Below are positions 43,082-54,904 of a stretch of DNA of 64,000 nt, piece by piece. Positions within the stretch are counted from its first letter, which is position 1, and every line of letters begins with the position of its first letter. The notes below the pieces were generated by a model. The model ran no database searches. It was not told where the DNA came from and saw only the letters and a list, made by a program, of their open reading frames with translations. This DNA is from Turnera subulata (taxonomy: Eukaryota > Streptophyta > Magnoliopsida > Malpighiales > Passifloraceae), in assembly GCA_028386065.3 (NCBI GenBank), contig JAKUCV010001942.1, forward strand, positions 1 to 64,000, read 5' to 3'. The translations under genes were made by a program, and so were the position numbers.

Positions 43082-45572
43082 ATGGCAACCTCTCTACAAC
43101 TCTGCCGCGTGTCACTCCGCCCGGGCCTCTTCTCCCCGGAATCTCTCCACCGCCCTTGCAGCAGGCCGGCCATCTCCGTCCGATGCTCCGCGGAGTCGTC
43201 GTCGTCGGTGGCCGTGGACTCCGAATTCGACCCCAAAGCTTTCCGCCGTGACCTGACCCGAAGCGCGAACTACAACCGCAAAGGCTTTGGCCACAAAGAA
43301 GAAACTCTCCAGCTCATGGATCGCGAGTATACCAGTAAGTGAATCGGTGCCAGCTGTCTTCTCTTTCCTTCCTTTTTTGAAGTTTTAACTTAGTAGTGAG
43401 AGAGAGAGAGAGAGTAATTAAGTGACTTTGATTTTGGCGCCTGTTTGGTTTTTTTATGATGTTCATGACTTCTTCAGGCGATATTATAAAGACTTTAAAG
43501 GAGAACGGGTACGAGTATACTTGGGGAAACGTTACCGTTAAACTAGCGGAAGCCTATGGATTTTGCTGGGGAGTGGAGAGAGCCGTCCAGATTGCGTACG
43601 AGGCCAGGAAACAGTTCCCGGAGGAGAAGATTTGGCTTACAAACGAGATCATTCACAATCCAACTGTGAATAGGGTATGGATTTTTAAAACTAAAGTAAT
43701 TAAGTGAGTTGTTTGTTTGCTTGTGATGATGAGTTTGGTTTGTTTTTGTGGTGGCAGAGGTTGGAGGAGATGGAAGTTGAGACTATTCCGTTGGAGGGAG
43801 GGGAGAAGCAATTCGAAGTTGTTGACAAGGGAGATGTTGTGATCTTGCCGGCTTTCGGGGCGGCCGTGGATGAAATGTTGACTTTGAGTAATAGGGGTGT
43901 TCAGATTGTTGATACTACTTGTCCCTGGGTCACTAAGGTGCTTGTTTTTTTGTTCTCTCCTGTGGGTTGTGGTTTTGTGGTTTGTGTACCTGTGTGTCTT
44001 GATGATATGATTGATTTGTCTCTAGGTTTGGAATATGGTTGAGAAGCATAAGAAGGGGGATTATACATCCATTATTCATGGTAAATATGGTCATGAGGAA
44101 ACCATTGCCACTGCTTCTTTTGCCGGGAAGTATGTTATTGTGAAGAATATGAAAGAGGTGTGTCCTAGCTGCTACTGATTGCTGACATTCTCTTTGTTAT
44201 ATTGCATTATGGAATTTTTTTTTTTTTTTTTTTTGTGTGGAAACAACCAATGTTTCTCCGTCTTTTAAAATAAAATTTTACAAAAGGTTTCTTCAACTTA
44301 ATGCAGGCAACATATGTGTGTGATTACATTCTTGGAGGTGAGCTTGACGGATCTAGCTCAACTAAAGAGGCATTTCTAGAGGTAGAGCTTATGTTCATTT
44401 TGACTCGAGTTATTTATGTGCTATGTGAAACTGTGTATAATTTGATTGCATTGTTTGCAGAAATTTAAATATGCAGTCTCTAAAGGATTTGATCCTGATA
44501 GAGATCTGATTAAAGTCGGCATTGCAAATCAAACAACAATGCTCAAGGGAGAAACAGAAGAGATTGGTATTTTCTTTTTTATTCTTTGTGATCTTGTATT
44601 TCCATCAGAAGCTGCGATTCTTCAGCGATGAGATCTATTATTGTACTTTTTGTATTTCACAGGGAAACTGTTGGAGAGGACCATGATGCGTAAATATGGA
44701 GTGCAAAATGTTAATGACCACTTCTTAAGCTTCAACACTATTTGTGATGCTACGCAGGTGATTCTCTTTCTTGCTCTCATGATTAGGAATCGAACATTAG
44801 CTATCCCCTTAAAGCACTTACATAACAACGCATATGAAGCCAAACTAAATTTCTAGGCTCCTTGCTCGCTTCATTTGTTCATTTTGCAGGAGCGTCAAGA
44901 TGCAATGTACAAATTAGTGGACGAGAAATTGGATCTTATGTTAGTTGTTGGTGGGTGGAATTCAAGTAACACCTCACACCTCCAAGAAATTGCAGAGGAG
45001 CGTGGAATTCCTTCATACTGGATTGACAGTGAAAAGAGGATTGGTCCAGGAAACAGAATAGCTTATAAATTAAATGTAAGCAAAGATGGTTCTAGTTCTC
45101 TTTATTTGTCTAATCTTTTATATTTTAGATTTTTCCCTCATTTATTCATTCGTTGTTTTTTTTATGGAAAAAAAAAAAAAAAACTTGAATAGCATGGTGA
45201 GTTGGTCGAGAAAGAGAACTTCCTACCTGAAGGGCCTATAACCATTGGGGTAACATCTGGTGCCTCTACCCCCGACAAGGTAATTCTTTGTATCTTTACT
45301 TTAATATAGGCCCAATTCTGTTCCAAATGTAATCAACCCTTCCCTCTCCTTTCTTGTCTATGTTGTCCATTTGCTATTCTTTCTGCCTACATTTTTTGGC
45401 ATATGCAAGTCTTTGTTTTCTGAACTTTGAGGTGCTTTTGGTGTTTTACTTGGAAGAATATGCTTGCAGAACTCTATACTAATAGCGTGCAAATTGATAT
45501 TCTCAGGTTGTTGAAGATGCTCTTATCAAAGTTTTCGACATCAAACGGGACGAAGTCCTGCAACTAGCATAA
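43082..45572 (+). CDS. HDR: 4-hydroxy-3-methylbut-2-enyl diphosphate reductase, plastid (IspH)
   Basis: The enzyme converts HMBPP to IPP and DMAPP, the last step of the plastid MEP pathway, using a [4Fe-4S] cluster. Exons are 43082-43334, 43478-43674, 43758-43937, 44026-44157, 44307-44381, 44461-44566, 44663-44757, 44890-45075, 45193-45279 and 45507-45572. These give 1377 nt, or 458 residues, the usual plant length with the usual ten exons. The N-terminus ([15 protein letters not shown]...) is a Ser/Arg-rich plastid transit peptide. Plant-specific [16 protein letters not shown] follows. Cluster ligands are Cys114 (YGFCWGVE), Cys205 (DTTCPWVT) and Cys342 (NTICDATQ). Also present are [35 protein letters not shown] and the C-terminal [10 protein letters not shown]. 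The gene converges on CCS1. Confidence 0.97.
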
Positions 45573-46238
45573 ATTTAGTCTCTGTATATAATATAATACA
45601 TCAAGGAGTCAGACTATGAAACTCAGCTTATCATTTGCCCGAGAGACTTGGCTTCATCTATGTATGTATGAGTATGTAATACCTGCTCGAGTTCACAATG
45701 TTAGTACTTAGCAGTGTAGAAGTGTTTGTTGTAACAGCTGGAATCAGTGTTTTATTAGAAAGTATAGTTTGATGATTAAACACCAATGATCTGCTACATT
45801 CAACTACCTGCATGTTTAATTGCTTTTGGGATTGGAAAAAATCCAGGAACTATTACAAGAAGCCACAAAAATTACAAAGAACATGAATCAATATGATTAT
45901 AACAGAGTGACGTTGGATATATGTTTGTTACCGCCAATTTACGTAAAAATGAAACAAAAAGAAATTGCGGGGGCAAGGGACAGCAGAAAATCTTCACCCA
46001 CAGGGTCTCAATTCACTTGTCTCCCGTGTAGATACAATTGGCTAAGGCTTGAAGATGTTGTTGCATTTTCTGGAGATGTTGTTGCATTTTCTGGGTGAGA
46101 TGTGTGTCTCTGTATGATGCTTGATTCACATCTATTCTCGTGAGTTTGTTCATTTATTAGGCTGGATTAGTTGGACCATCACATGCATTGGATTAGTGTG
46201 TTCGGTAAATACTGTCTTCCATCTTTTGCACCTGAAGA
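45573..46238. other. Convergent intergenic region between HDR and CCS1
   Basis: It holds the 3' UTRs of two converging genes. A 92-codon frame at 45820-46098 has no recognisable domain and a low-complexity end with a duplicated VVAFSGD word; it is not called as a gene. Confidence 0.6.
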
Positions 46239-49200
46239 CTAGCCACTACTAGTGACCTCAGATTGCTTCAAAGGAGATGATTCTATTATCTCTGGAACTT
46301 TATCGAGTAAGCTATTTATCTCATTTTCAAATTCACCTTTTGCCCGGTTTGTCCTCCCTCCAATTGTAACTGCTGTTCCATCTTGTAAGGCCCATACCTT
46401 TAAAGTGACAAGAACGAGATAAACAAAATCAAAAACAAGAAAATACGTTAAACAGATAAGTCTATATCCGGGTCATATCATTTTCTAAGTTCTTCTATCT
46501 TCATTCTTAAATCCACAAGGTTATAAATTATTAAGCCACGAAGTAGAACTATTTAACGCATTCTTTTTCAAACACTAAGATGAATAATCTAAAACTCAAA
46601 CACGAATCAACTACATAATTCCTTGGGAATGTAATAACATAGAATCTTTCATGTGAACGACTTCTTTACCTGCGTATGAGATAAGAAACTCAAGCAAGTT
46701 GTGATCATCAGAAAACCAAACCCAGCATATACAGGGGGCACCCCAGGGTCAGTCTGAGAAAAGAGACAGGGATCATGTCAATTGTCAATGTAATTCACTG
46801 AAAGAACCAAAGAAGCAAAAATTTCAGATTCCTTCACCTTCAATTCAAAACCGCTACTTCCAATGGCATCTTCAATAATGATTTTTGTGCCATCGATCTC
46901 AATTGGGAGCTTAGAGTTAGGTCGCCGTACTCCAACAAATTTCCCTTCCTGATCATATAAGATTATGGACTGTAGATCTCGAGCAAGCATTGATCTGCAA
47001 ATTGAAACAGAAAAGGGATAATGATATGAAGAATCATGTAACGCATTGGCATAAAATGCAGGAATCTAGGTATCTGCTTATTGCAACAGCATACAAAGGA
47101 ATGCCTAGCAATATCTTGAAATTCTTACAGCAAATGGAGCACATGCTCTTAATAATAAGAAGATGCAAAGAACCGAAGTAGAGCATTAGTTGTAGTGAAT
47201 AACAAATTGGTAGTTCTATTTTCACTAGAACAGTTATGTAATAGATAAAGAGCAACAAGGATGGCACTAACATTCCCTTGACAGTAGGAGCATTAACATC
47301 TCCAACTGGTAAGAAGGTTCCAAAAAGTTTCTTGTCCCCATTGATCTTTAACGGTGCCATAGCCAAATTGAAAGGTCCTTCGTCATCCTTCCGTATCTGT
47401 AGAGCTGAAAAGCTCCAATCTGTCTGGTATATAGTGATCCCACCGTAACGTAAGGGATCATTTACACTGATTGTTTTCCTCATCACTTCCTTCCCCTCGA
47501 GGTCAAATAGAGAAAGATCAGTGTAAAATTGTTTTACCTGCGTGAATAAACAACATAGGAGAGAAATGTTAACTCCAATAAATCAAAGCTTAGAAATGAT
47601 TGCCTGCAAAAGTAGGACAACTCTTACTATAAAGAGTTCTGTAGATGAACTCTCATGACAAGGCACAAACCCACAACTTACAGCATTTGCAGAAAAGACA
47701 GCGGAGGCCAAAAAGAAAAAAAGAAGCCAAAATAAATTTTGATACAGAGCACTGAGGGAAACACTACAAGGTTTCCTCATTGCTATCCTTACGGAATAAT
47801 GCAAAGAAAGATAACACTTACATCTCCGCCATCATAATATTCCATGTAGAATTTGTTAACATGAACTTCAGTATTGAAAGCATCTGTAGGCGTTGAGAGG
47901 AATCCACTTGGGGCCAATACATCACCCACAACAAAATTTAGCCCCTGTGGAACAGTGACTGTTCCTCGAAAGCTCCCTGTTGCACTGAAAGTTGCTCCAC
48001 CCATTATCAGCAGCATCGCCAAGTGGACTCCAATCGGAGCAAAACGACCAGCCAGTCCCTTGAAGGCATATAGAGTTGGCCCTTTCAAGAACACCTTCAT
48101 TAATCACACCAAGTATGATGAACATGAATATTTTACATATGAGCAATTTTGTTTAAGCATTTGTACAAGCTAGTGTAGTGATAAACATAGAAGTAGGCTG
48201 ACAATATACAACCCGTGTAGATTGAGGGACCAACTAAAAAACCAGAACGCATCGAAAGTGCATTAGCTCTGGTGCTTCTTGTCATTCAAAGGGAGTAGGT
48301 TTCTGTGACTTGATAGTTTTTAAGTTACAATTGCCGTCAAAGGTGCTGCCTCATACTCCACAGGAAAAAGAATTAGAAGGGCAAGGACATGTACACCAAC
48401 AGCCATAGGCATCAAGTCACAGCATTTCCAACCAAAAAAGAGGAAAGTCATAAATCAAAGACAAAGTAAATAAATACCTCATATCCAGCTCCCATTAGTA
48501 TAACACCCAGATCTTGGATGGATGCGCTGGGCAAACTGTCGGAGAATTCCTGCTTACGAATACGCTCAGCTGAGTGCATAAAATTCCACCTGCAGATATC
48601 AATGTAGCTGTGTAAATGACAAAGCACATTCTCCCAGCTTCAAAACATATGATTTTGGCGCAGAAGTGAAACCTTCTCGCCACCTTAACCAGGGGGATCT
48701 GCGTTGTATAGGTGCAGGCAACCAGAGACATCCCCAAGAGAGCCAGCATTCCCAGGAAAACGGGCGAAGAGTACATGTGATCAAAACCAAGGGTGAGAAC
48801 CCATCTCCATGTAAAGAAACCAAGCAAGGGATTCTCTTCAGGGAACTTCTGGAAGTAGAAATCAGGTGCTTCGCCTTGATCAATGATTGTACCTGAAGAA
48901 GCATCATAGCGCGTTTGGATACAAAAAGTAAAAGCCCAGTTCCTAATACGCCACTCTAAGCATTAATACTGGAGTCATTGCATACATCGGCTCTATTAGA
49001 AAAATACTTAAATATGGTATATGGATAACAAAATTCAACTTGAAACCAAAAGAGAAAGAAAAAGAAGAAGAAGAAGAAATTTAGCATACCTAGAGCCATT
49101 AGCACAGCAATACTGGCCATCTCTCCAATAGCCAAAGGCAAATTAGATAGAACAGTCAAAACCTTCCTTGGAAACCTCTTTATCAATCCAAATGCTCCTC

Positions 49201-49492
49201 CACCTCCACCACCTGCCTTCACCGGAACCTTCCCATTCTCAGCCCCACTCTCCTCCGATAGCGGTGGAGCTGAATTTGACAACACAATCTTCTTGGAAAC
49301 GTTCTCTTTCCTGCTTCCTTGAGAGGTCTTTATCTTACAGGAAACAGTTAAACACAGAGTTCTCCTGTAGTAAAGAGTCTGAATTTGGGGTTTGAATTTT
49401 ATGCTAGAGTTAACAAAAGGAGTAACCTGTTTAAGAAAATGGGTTTTGAGGAGAGAGGGGATTGGTGCTTTTGTTGGGTTTAGAGTCTCCAT
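46239..49492 (-). CDS. CCS1: Cytochrome c biogenesis protein CCS1 (ResB-like), plastid thylakoid
   Basis: CCS1 works with CcsA in system II to deliver and attach haem to apocytochromes f and c6 on the lumenal side of the thylakoid membrane. Minus-strand exons are 49492-49090, 48892-48673, 48589-48478, 48094-47822, 47537-47272, 46994-46838, 46753-46670 and 46397-46239 (1674 nt, 557 residues). A Ser/Lys-rich transit peptide with a glycine run comes first. ResB-type membrane segments follow (VLSNLPLAIGEMASIAVLMALG; HMYSSPVFLGMLALLGMSL; a third around FAPIGVHLAMLLIMGGA). A large lumenal domain holds SATGSFRGTVTVPQGLNF, ISVNDPLRYGGITIYQTDW and MLARDLQSIILYD. The last transmembrane helix (VYAGFGFLMITTCLSFLSH) precedes a charged stromal tail. 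It converges with HDR. Confidence 0.95.
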
Positions 49493-50633
49493 TTATCCAC
49501 AGAGACTTTGAGCCCCGAGGTTTGAGTTGATAAGAGAGTAGTTGTATTAGTTAAAGACACTGAAGTATTGTTTCCATGGAAAGAACAGAACTGAACTCTA
49601 GTTTAACAACTGTAGTAGCAGTTAATTTATCCAGAATGAGATATTTTGTCACGGCCATTAGCTTTTAAGAAGTGATGTTGGAACTTGGATCAATTGATTA
49701 CTGTGTCACAATTAGCCCCACACACAGTTGGGTTTCCCTCCTTATCTTCTACAAAACCAAAAATAACGACCACACAAGGACCCGCTTCCTTCCTGTTACT
49801 TTATAGTTAACCCTTCCCTCCAAAACCCCAAAAAGTGGCGTTACCAGTTATAAGCACACTCGCCATGAAATTCATAAACACAAATTGTCTTTTTACAATT
49901 TCCTTGTAAGAGCAAAATGGGGGAAAAAATACATATATTTGCAATTCCATAAGATTATATACGTATAGAGAGAGAGAAAAAAAGGTTGAAGTAATAATTA
50001 TTTAGAAAGCAAATAAAGTAGAGTAATAATACAATTATTTCTAATATAATAAAATTTAAGATAAGACACATACGACCGTCCCTCTTGGTGGATAATCTCC
50101 ACTGTAAGCTCGCTGAGCCCAGTGATTTGTTCTAGCCCTGGACTGGAGAGTCTCTCCTCAACCTAATTTTTTTTAGAAATTTGAGAGAAGCTTTGTGCAT
50201 TATATTAATAATGAAAAAATACAATACACTCTCATACTCTCCCTTTTCATGCCATGTCCTATATATAGGCTATGCATAATAGTTCAGAGCATATATTTTA
50301 TAAATCAAACTAATTCAAACTATACCTAATATTCAAACTAACTTAAATTTAAATAAACACATATTCCATGTAATTTTGAATGGCCATTTCAAATTCAAAT
50401 AAACCCAACCACCACGCATACAATAGCACTTTCCGTGTGCCTTGGGCTCCCGTCCCGTGACACATATGCCCATATTTTTTTCTCGTGTTGTTGAAAAGCT
50501 CTCTAATTAATAGGCCATCTTAATTCTTATTATGGGACTTGAGTACTCTTCCCACAGGACTCAAGTTCGGAAATCCTTATGATATACACAAAAAAAAAAT
50601 AAAGTGGCATTGAACTTGTCTTCAAGACCTTCA
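49493..50633. other. Promoter side of CCS1 and intergenic sequence
   Basis: The part next to 49492 should hold the CCS1 promoter and 5' UTR. The rest is AT-rich with no gene recognised. It ends in the CTTCA target duplication (50629-50633). Confidence 0.5.
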
Positions 50634-53600
50634 TGAAACACCCCGACCTAAATTTACCCGACTAACAGTAATTACCAATAACAGTGCCGACACGTGGCAC
50701 AAACTGTGTAATACAATAGAAAATTGGCCCATCGGCCCAACAACAATAGACTAACACCCGGTATCGGGTACAATAACAATCATAGCACAGCGGAAGCAAT
50801 TTTGAATAATCACAGCAAAAGCATGAATCGANNNNNNNNNNNNNNNNNNNNNNNNNNNNNNNNNNNNNNNNNNNNNNNNNNNNNNNNNNNNNNNNNNNNN
50901 NNNNNNNNNNNNNNNNNNNNNNNNNNNNNNNNNNNNNNNNNNNNNNNNNNNNNNNNNNNNNNNNNNNNNNCAACATATCTCGATATCCGCTTGAAAACGA
51001 CAAGTGGTACTCATCTGACAATTAACAAAGAAACCGACAACTAACATAGGACAACTGGCAACCGATGCCAACAACAATAGACTACTCACGACCAACGACA
51101 ACAACATAAATCCGCAAGCCGACCACCGATGCCGACCACGGTCAACCGACAATACTGACAATCTCCCAAAGTATGATCATGAGACAACATGCATATGAAC
51201 ATAACACATCACATCCCAACAAAGCAAAAACACATTTCAATCAAAGCTGAGCCAAGGCCAAAAGAATGCTTAGTTACTTCTATTACCAATTTTATCTTCC
51301 GGGCCCTGTCACCGGACAAGCTAGGGGTCAGACCTGGATATCAACATATTTCGGGTGCCAGACCAAAATCAAGAGAGCCCAGGGATCGACATCCCAAAAA
51401 TACGAACCCAGGGATAGACATCCCAAATATATCAACGGGATAGACATCCCAAGCATAGACATGCTTCCACAAGAACCCAGGTCAAGGCCACCACAAAACA
51501 GTCTTTACCCATCGAGTCGTACCACTACTTCCCAAGTGACATCAAAGTCGTCAACACAATTTCCAATTATCCAATTATCTCATCAAAACAATAATTTCCA
51601 CAATCAATAAATCAACCACAACAGCAATAATATCACAATCAAACTCAATTGGCTCAGCAGTTCAATCAGGCAAAATAATCACAAAAGAACAAACACAGTA
51701 TCATGTGCGACATATCAAAGGTTATCCATCCTCACAACAAATATCAGCAAATATCACAAAGTTAACAACAACAATAACCGTAAGATGCAATGGAACCTAT
51801 GTAGTTCCAAGACCAACCATCCCGGCTATCACGGGTGGAATGACGTATATGCAACCTCACCTGATACTCCTCGGAAGCTGACATCTGGTTAAGTCTTGAT
51901 ATCCCTATAATATAACAGCAGAATCACTTACAATGCACAAGAAAGATGATTATGCATGGTGCCGGTTAACAGTTATTAGACGGCTTATCAGTTCTTTTTA
52001 TTATTTCTATAATTATTTCCGACATAGTAATTAAATAAATAAATACGTCAAAATTTTATATGTATAATATCATTTTTAAATCCGTAAATTAATTTATTAA
52101 TTACTTATTTACACGTATATATATGCTTAAGTAATTATTGTAAAATATATACCTTGTAATCACATACGATCGTACATAGGTATATATTTATATTTATTTA
52201 TAAAGACAAAGTCTGTAAATAACTAAAATACAGATTATCATCATTTTAGTTTATAGTTGCAAAACTATATTTATTTATATCTAATCCTTTATAATGTGAA
52301 TTCAATTTAGATATAAATAAAGAAATTAAGGAATGACTCGGTAGGCCTTCACGAACGTTTAGCCCAACGGAGGATGAAACTAATATTAACATAATTAGAA
52401 AATTAAATAAGTAAAAGACATAATTATAGTAGATAAATAACATAATTAAAACAAATAAATGACATGGGCCTTTAATATAAATTCAATTAAAGCATAATTT
52501 AAGAAAATTTAGAAATTAAATAGATAAAAGTCATAATTAAATAGAAGCATAAATTAAGTAAATGCATAATTAAATAAATAAAGCATTTTAAATAAATAAA
52601 GCTTTGCTTTAAATAATTCTTAGGTTATTATTAATTAACTTAATTAATCGTTTAATTAATCGTCGTTTTAATGTTCGGTTTCGTTAAGATTGTTCGGGTT
52701 CTTTAACGATGCACAGGGAGGGTTCAAGGTCCGGGTTTTACCCAAAGGTTCGTTCCGAGCTTGCCGGAAAATTTCCCGAGTCACCGGAACCTCGCCGGAT
52801 TCCGGCGGTTACTGTTCACGTAGTCCAGAAACTTCACTTCTCTGCTACTGTTCATGCTTACTCCAACCACCAACAACACCCAAACGACAACCAACACACA
52901 GTCCACGATCAACATATCATTCCCAGGAGCAGTATCTCCACTGCCCACCGCACCATGTCGCCAACAACACCACAACAACTTACCATCGCCCATCCTCCTT
53001 CACCTTCTGTCTCCGGCCAACACCCAAGAACCGACGTCAACACATGCCAAATTGATCAATCACCAAGCCACAGCCAAAACACAACACCCAAGAACCCGAT
53101 TAGTTTAGTCACACAACAATCGGGTCAAGAAAAGAAGGGAAGAGAAAGGAAGGGGCAGAGGTCGTGGCCGGGTCTTACCCACACAACCACGCGGTGGCTG
53201 ACGGCGGTGACGGATCGGAGGCGGTTCAGTCGCGTTCACGTCCTCCTGGGTCCTGGTTTGTTGCTCCGCCGGCGGCAAGCTCTACTCCTTCACAGTGGTG
53301 TCGTGCCCGGATCGGCTGGTGGCGGTCCTCTACAACGGCGGCGTTGGAGCGATGGGCGGCGGCTTGTCTAGCTGCAGGCAGAGGAGGTGCCGAGTGGGGC
53401 TGGCCGCGGCGAATTGAAGGAAGGAGGAGGAAGAGGCGAAGAGGAATTGGTGGAAGCGGTCTCGGGTCCGGCGACCTCGGCCTGGTCATGGCTGGGTTTG
53501 ACGGCGTCGGGGAGGTGTGGCAGCGGCGAGATGAGGTGAGGTGAAGCAGAGGGCAAGGGAGAGAAGAGGTGGGGAAGAAATGGAAGAGGAAGGAGGGCGA

Positions 53601-54412
53601 TGGAGAGAGGGGCTCGGTTGGGCGTGGAGTTATAGGGAGGAGGAGATGGAGGAGATAATCTAAAGAAAAGAAAAGAAGAAGATGGTGGAAGAAAAGAAAG
53701 TGGAGAAGATGGTGGGGAGGGAGTGGAGATAAGATAAAGAAGAAGATGGTGGAGGGTCGGCGTGGAGAGGAATCGGAATAGAAGAAAGAAAGGAGGAGAA
53801 GAAAGTAATGAAAAGGAAGGAAAAGGAAGAGAAAAAGAAAATAAGAGGGGAAAAGAGAAAAATTAAAAGAAAAGATAGGAAAAGATAGGGAAAAGAAATA
53901 GAGAAAAAAAATTAGAAAAGAAAAAGAAACGGGAGAGAGGAAGAGTTCGTCCGGGAGAGAGAAAAATTACGACTCGGTGTCGGCAGCATTATCGGTTCGG
54001 AAAAAGACCAAAATACCCTCACGTTTATTCTTTGATCCGTTTACGCCACAAGGGCATTTTCGTCCTTCCGAAATTCATCCCGGCCCCGAAAATACAACTT
54101 AGGCTCGGAAAATCTGATTAATTCTTCTGAGCGTCGTGGAAGTCTCGGAATTGGAAACCGAAGCTCGGTTAGCCGTGTAGAATTCTCGGAAGTTCTAGGT
54201 AACCCTCGGAATCGAATTCCGAGGCTCGGTTAACGAGGATACTCCGAAACATCGTATATCCTCGGCGATCGAAACGAAGTTCGGTTACTCCCGATAACTT
54301 CGGAAAATTCGGTGCGGTAGAATTCTCGAATTACAATGATAAAATTTTATTTACCGTCGTAAGAGTTAAAACGACTCGGTAAAATCTCAAAAATTTTACC
54401 TGGGTCGTTACA
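50634..54412 (-). mobile_element. Solo LTR of a Tekay-like element, about 3.8 kb, containing an assembly gap
   Basis: It starts tgaaacaccccgaccta, ends gggtcgttaca, and CTTCA flanks both ends (50629-50633 and 54413-54417). It shares with the other reverse LTRs the dyad array (51382-51395, 51411-51424, 51437-51450, 51451-51466), an AT-rich core (52000-52660) and a GC-rich block (52700-53560). A purine-rich tract follows at 53560-53950. The frames inside are short, mutually overlapping and unlike known proteins. Confidence 0.9.
50832..50970. other. Assembly gap (139 N)
   Basis: A run of N inside the solo LTR. Frames crossing it are meaningless. By comparison with other LTR copies the missing part should be LTR sequence before the dyad array. 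Confidence 0.99.
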
Positions 54413-54417
54413 CTTCA

Positions 54418-54904
54418 CGAGTTTTAACCGTATAGCCTATAAAGTAAAAAAAGATTAAAATCCTTACGATATAACAAAAATGTATAATAATTAATCATTA
54501 TTTTTCTTGATCAAGTAATAATTAATCGTTAGACCTATTAGGCGTCCAATTTTTTTTAAAAAAAAAAAAGAAGAGGAAGGATGGAGAGTCAAATTGCATG
54601 GCAACGACTTGGCCTATATTTTCTCACAAAACAACTCAGAAGTGAAGTGGTGAAAGATTTTCTCAATAGCGACTGTGATAGACTCATTGTTCTACTCAGA
54701 GTGTTGCTTCTAGTTCCTATTGTAAGTGAACCAGGAATATTGCCAAACCCAAAAAGGCCGACATTTCTCTTCACTCTTTTACTCGTTCTTTCTTCTAAAC
54801 CGCCAAATTGCACCCTGTCTCCGTCTGGATCATGTAGTACCTTCCAGAATGCCTGATCATCATCAGAATAAATCTTAATTTAGCGGCAACTCTGTTGTAA
54901 ACTA
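54418..54904 (+). promoter_or_regulatory. Probable promoter and 5' UTR of the exostosin-family gene
   Basis: No conserved protein is encoded; the 91-codon frame at 54581 has no recognisable domain and lies where a leader is expected. The solo LTR ends 492 bases before the ATG at 54905, so it may contribute to upstream regulation. Confidence 0.4.

Noticed and set aside
45820..46098. 92-codon frame downstream of HDR
   Set aside because: No homology recognised, low-complexity duplicated end, and it overlaps the 3' UTR region of two converging genes.
50662..51161. Frames spanning the N run
   Set aside because: They exist only because N codons do not read as stops.
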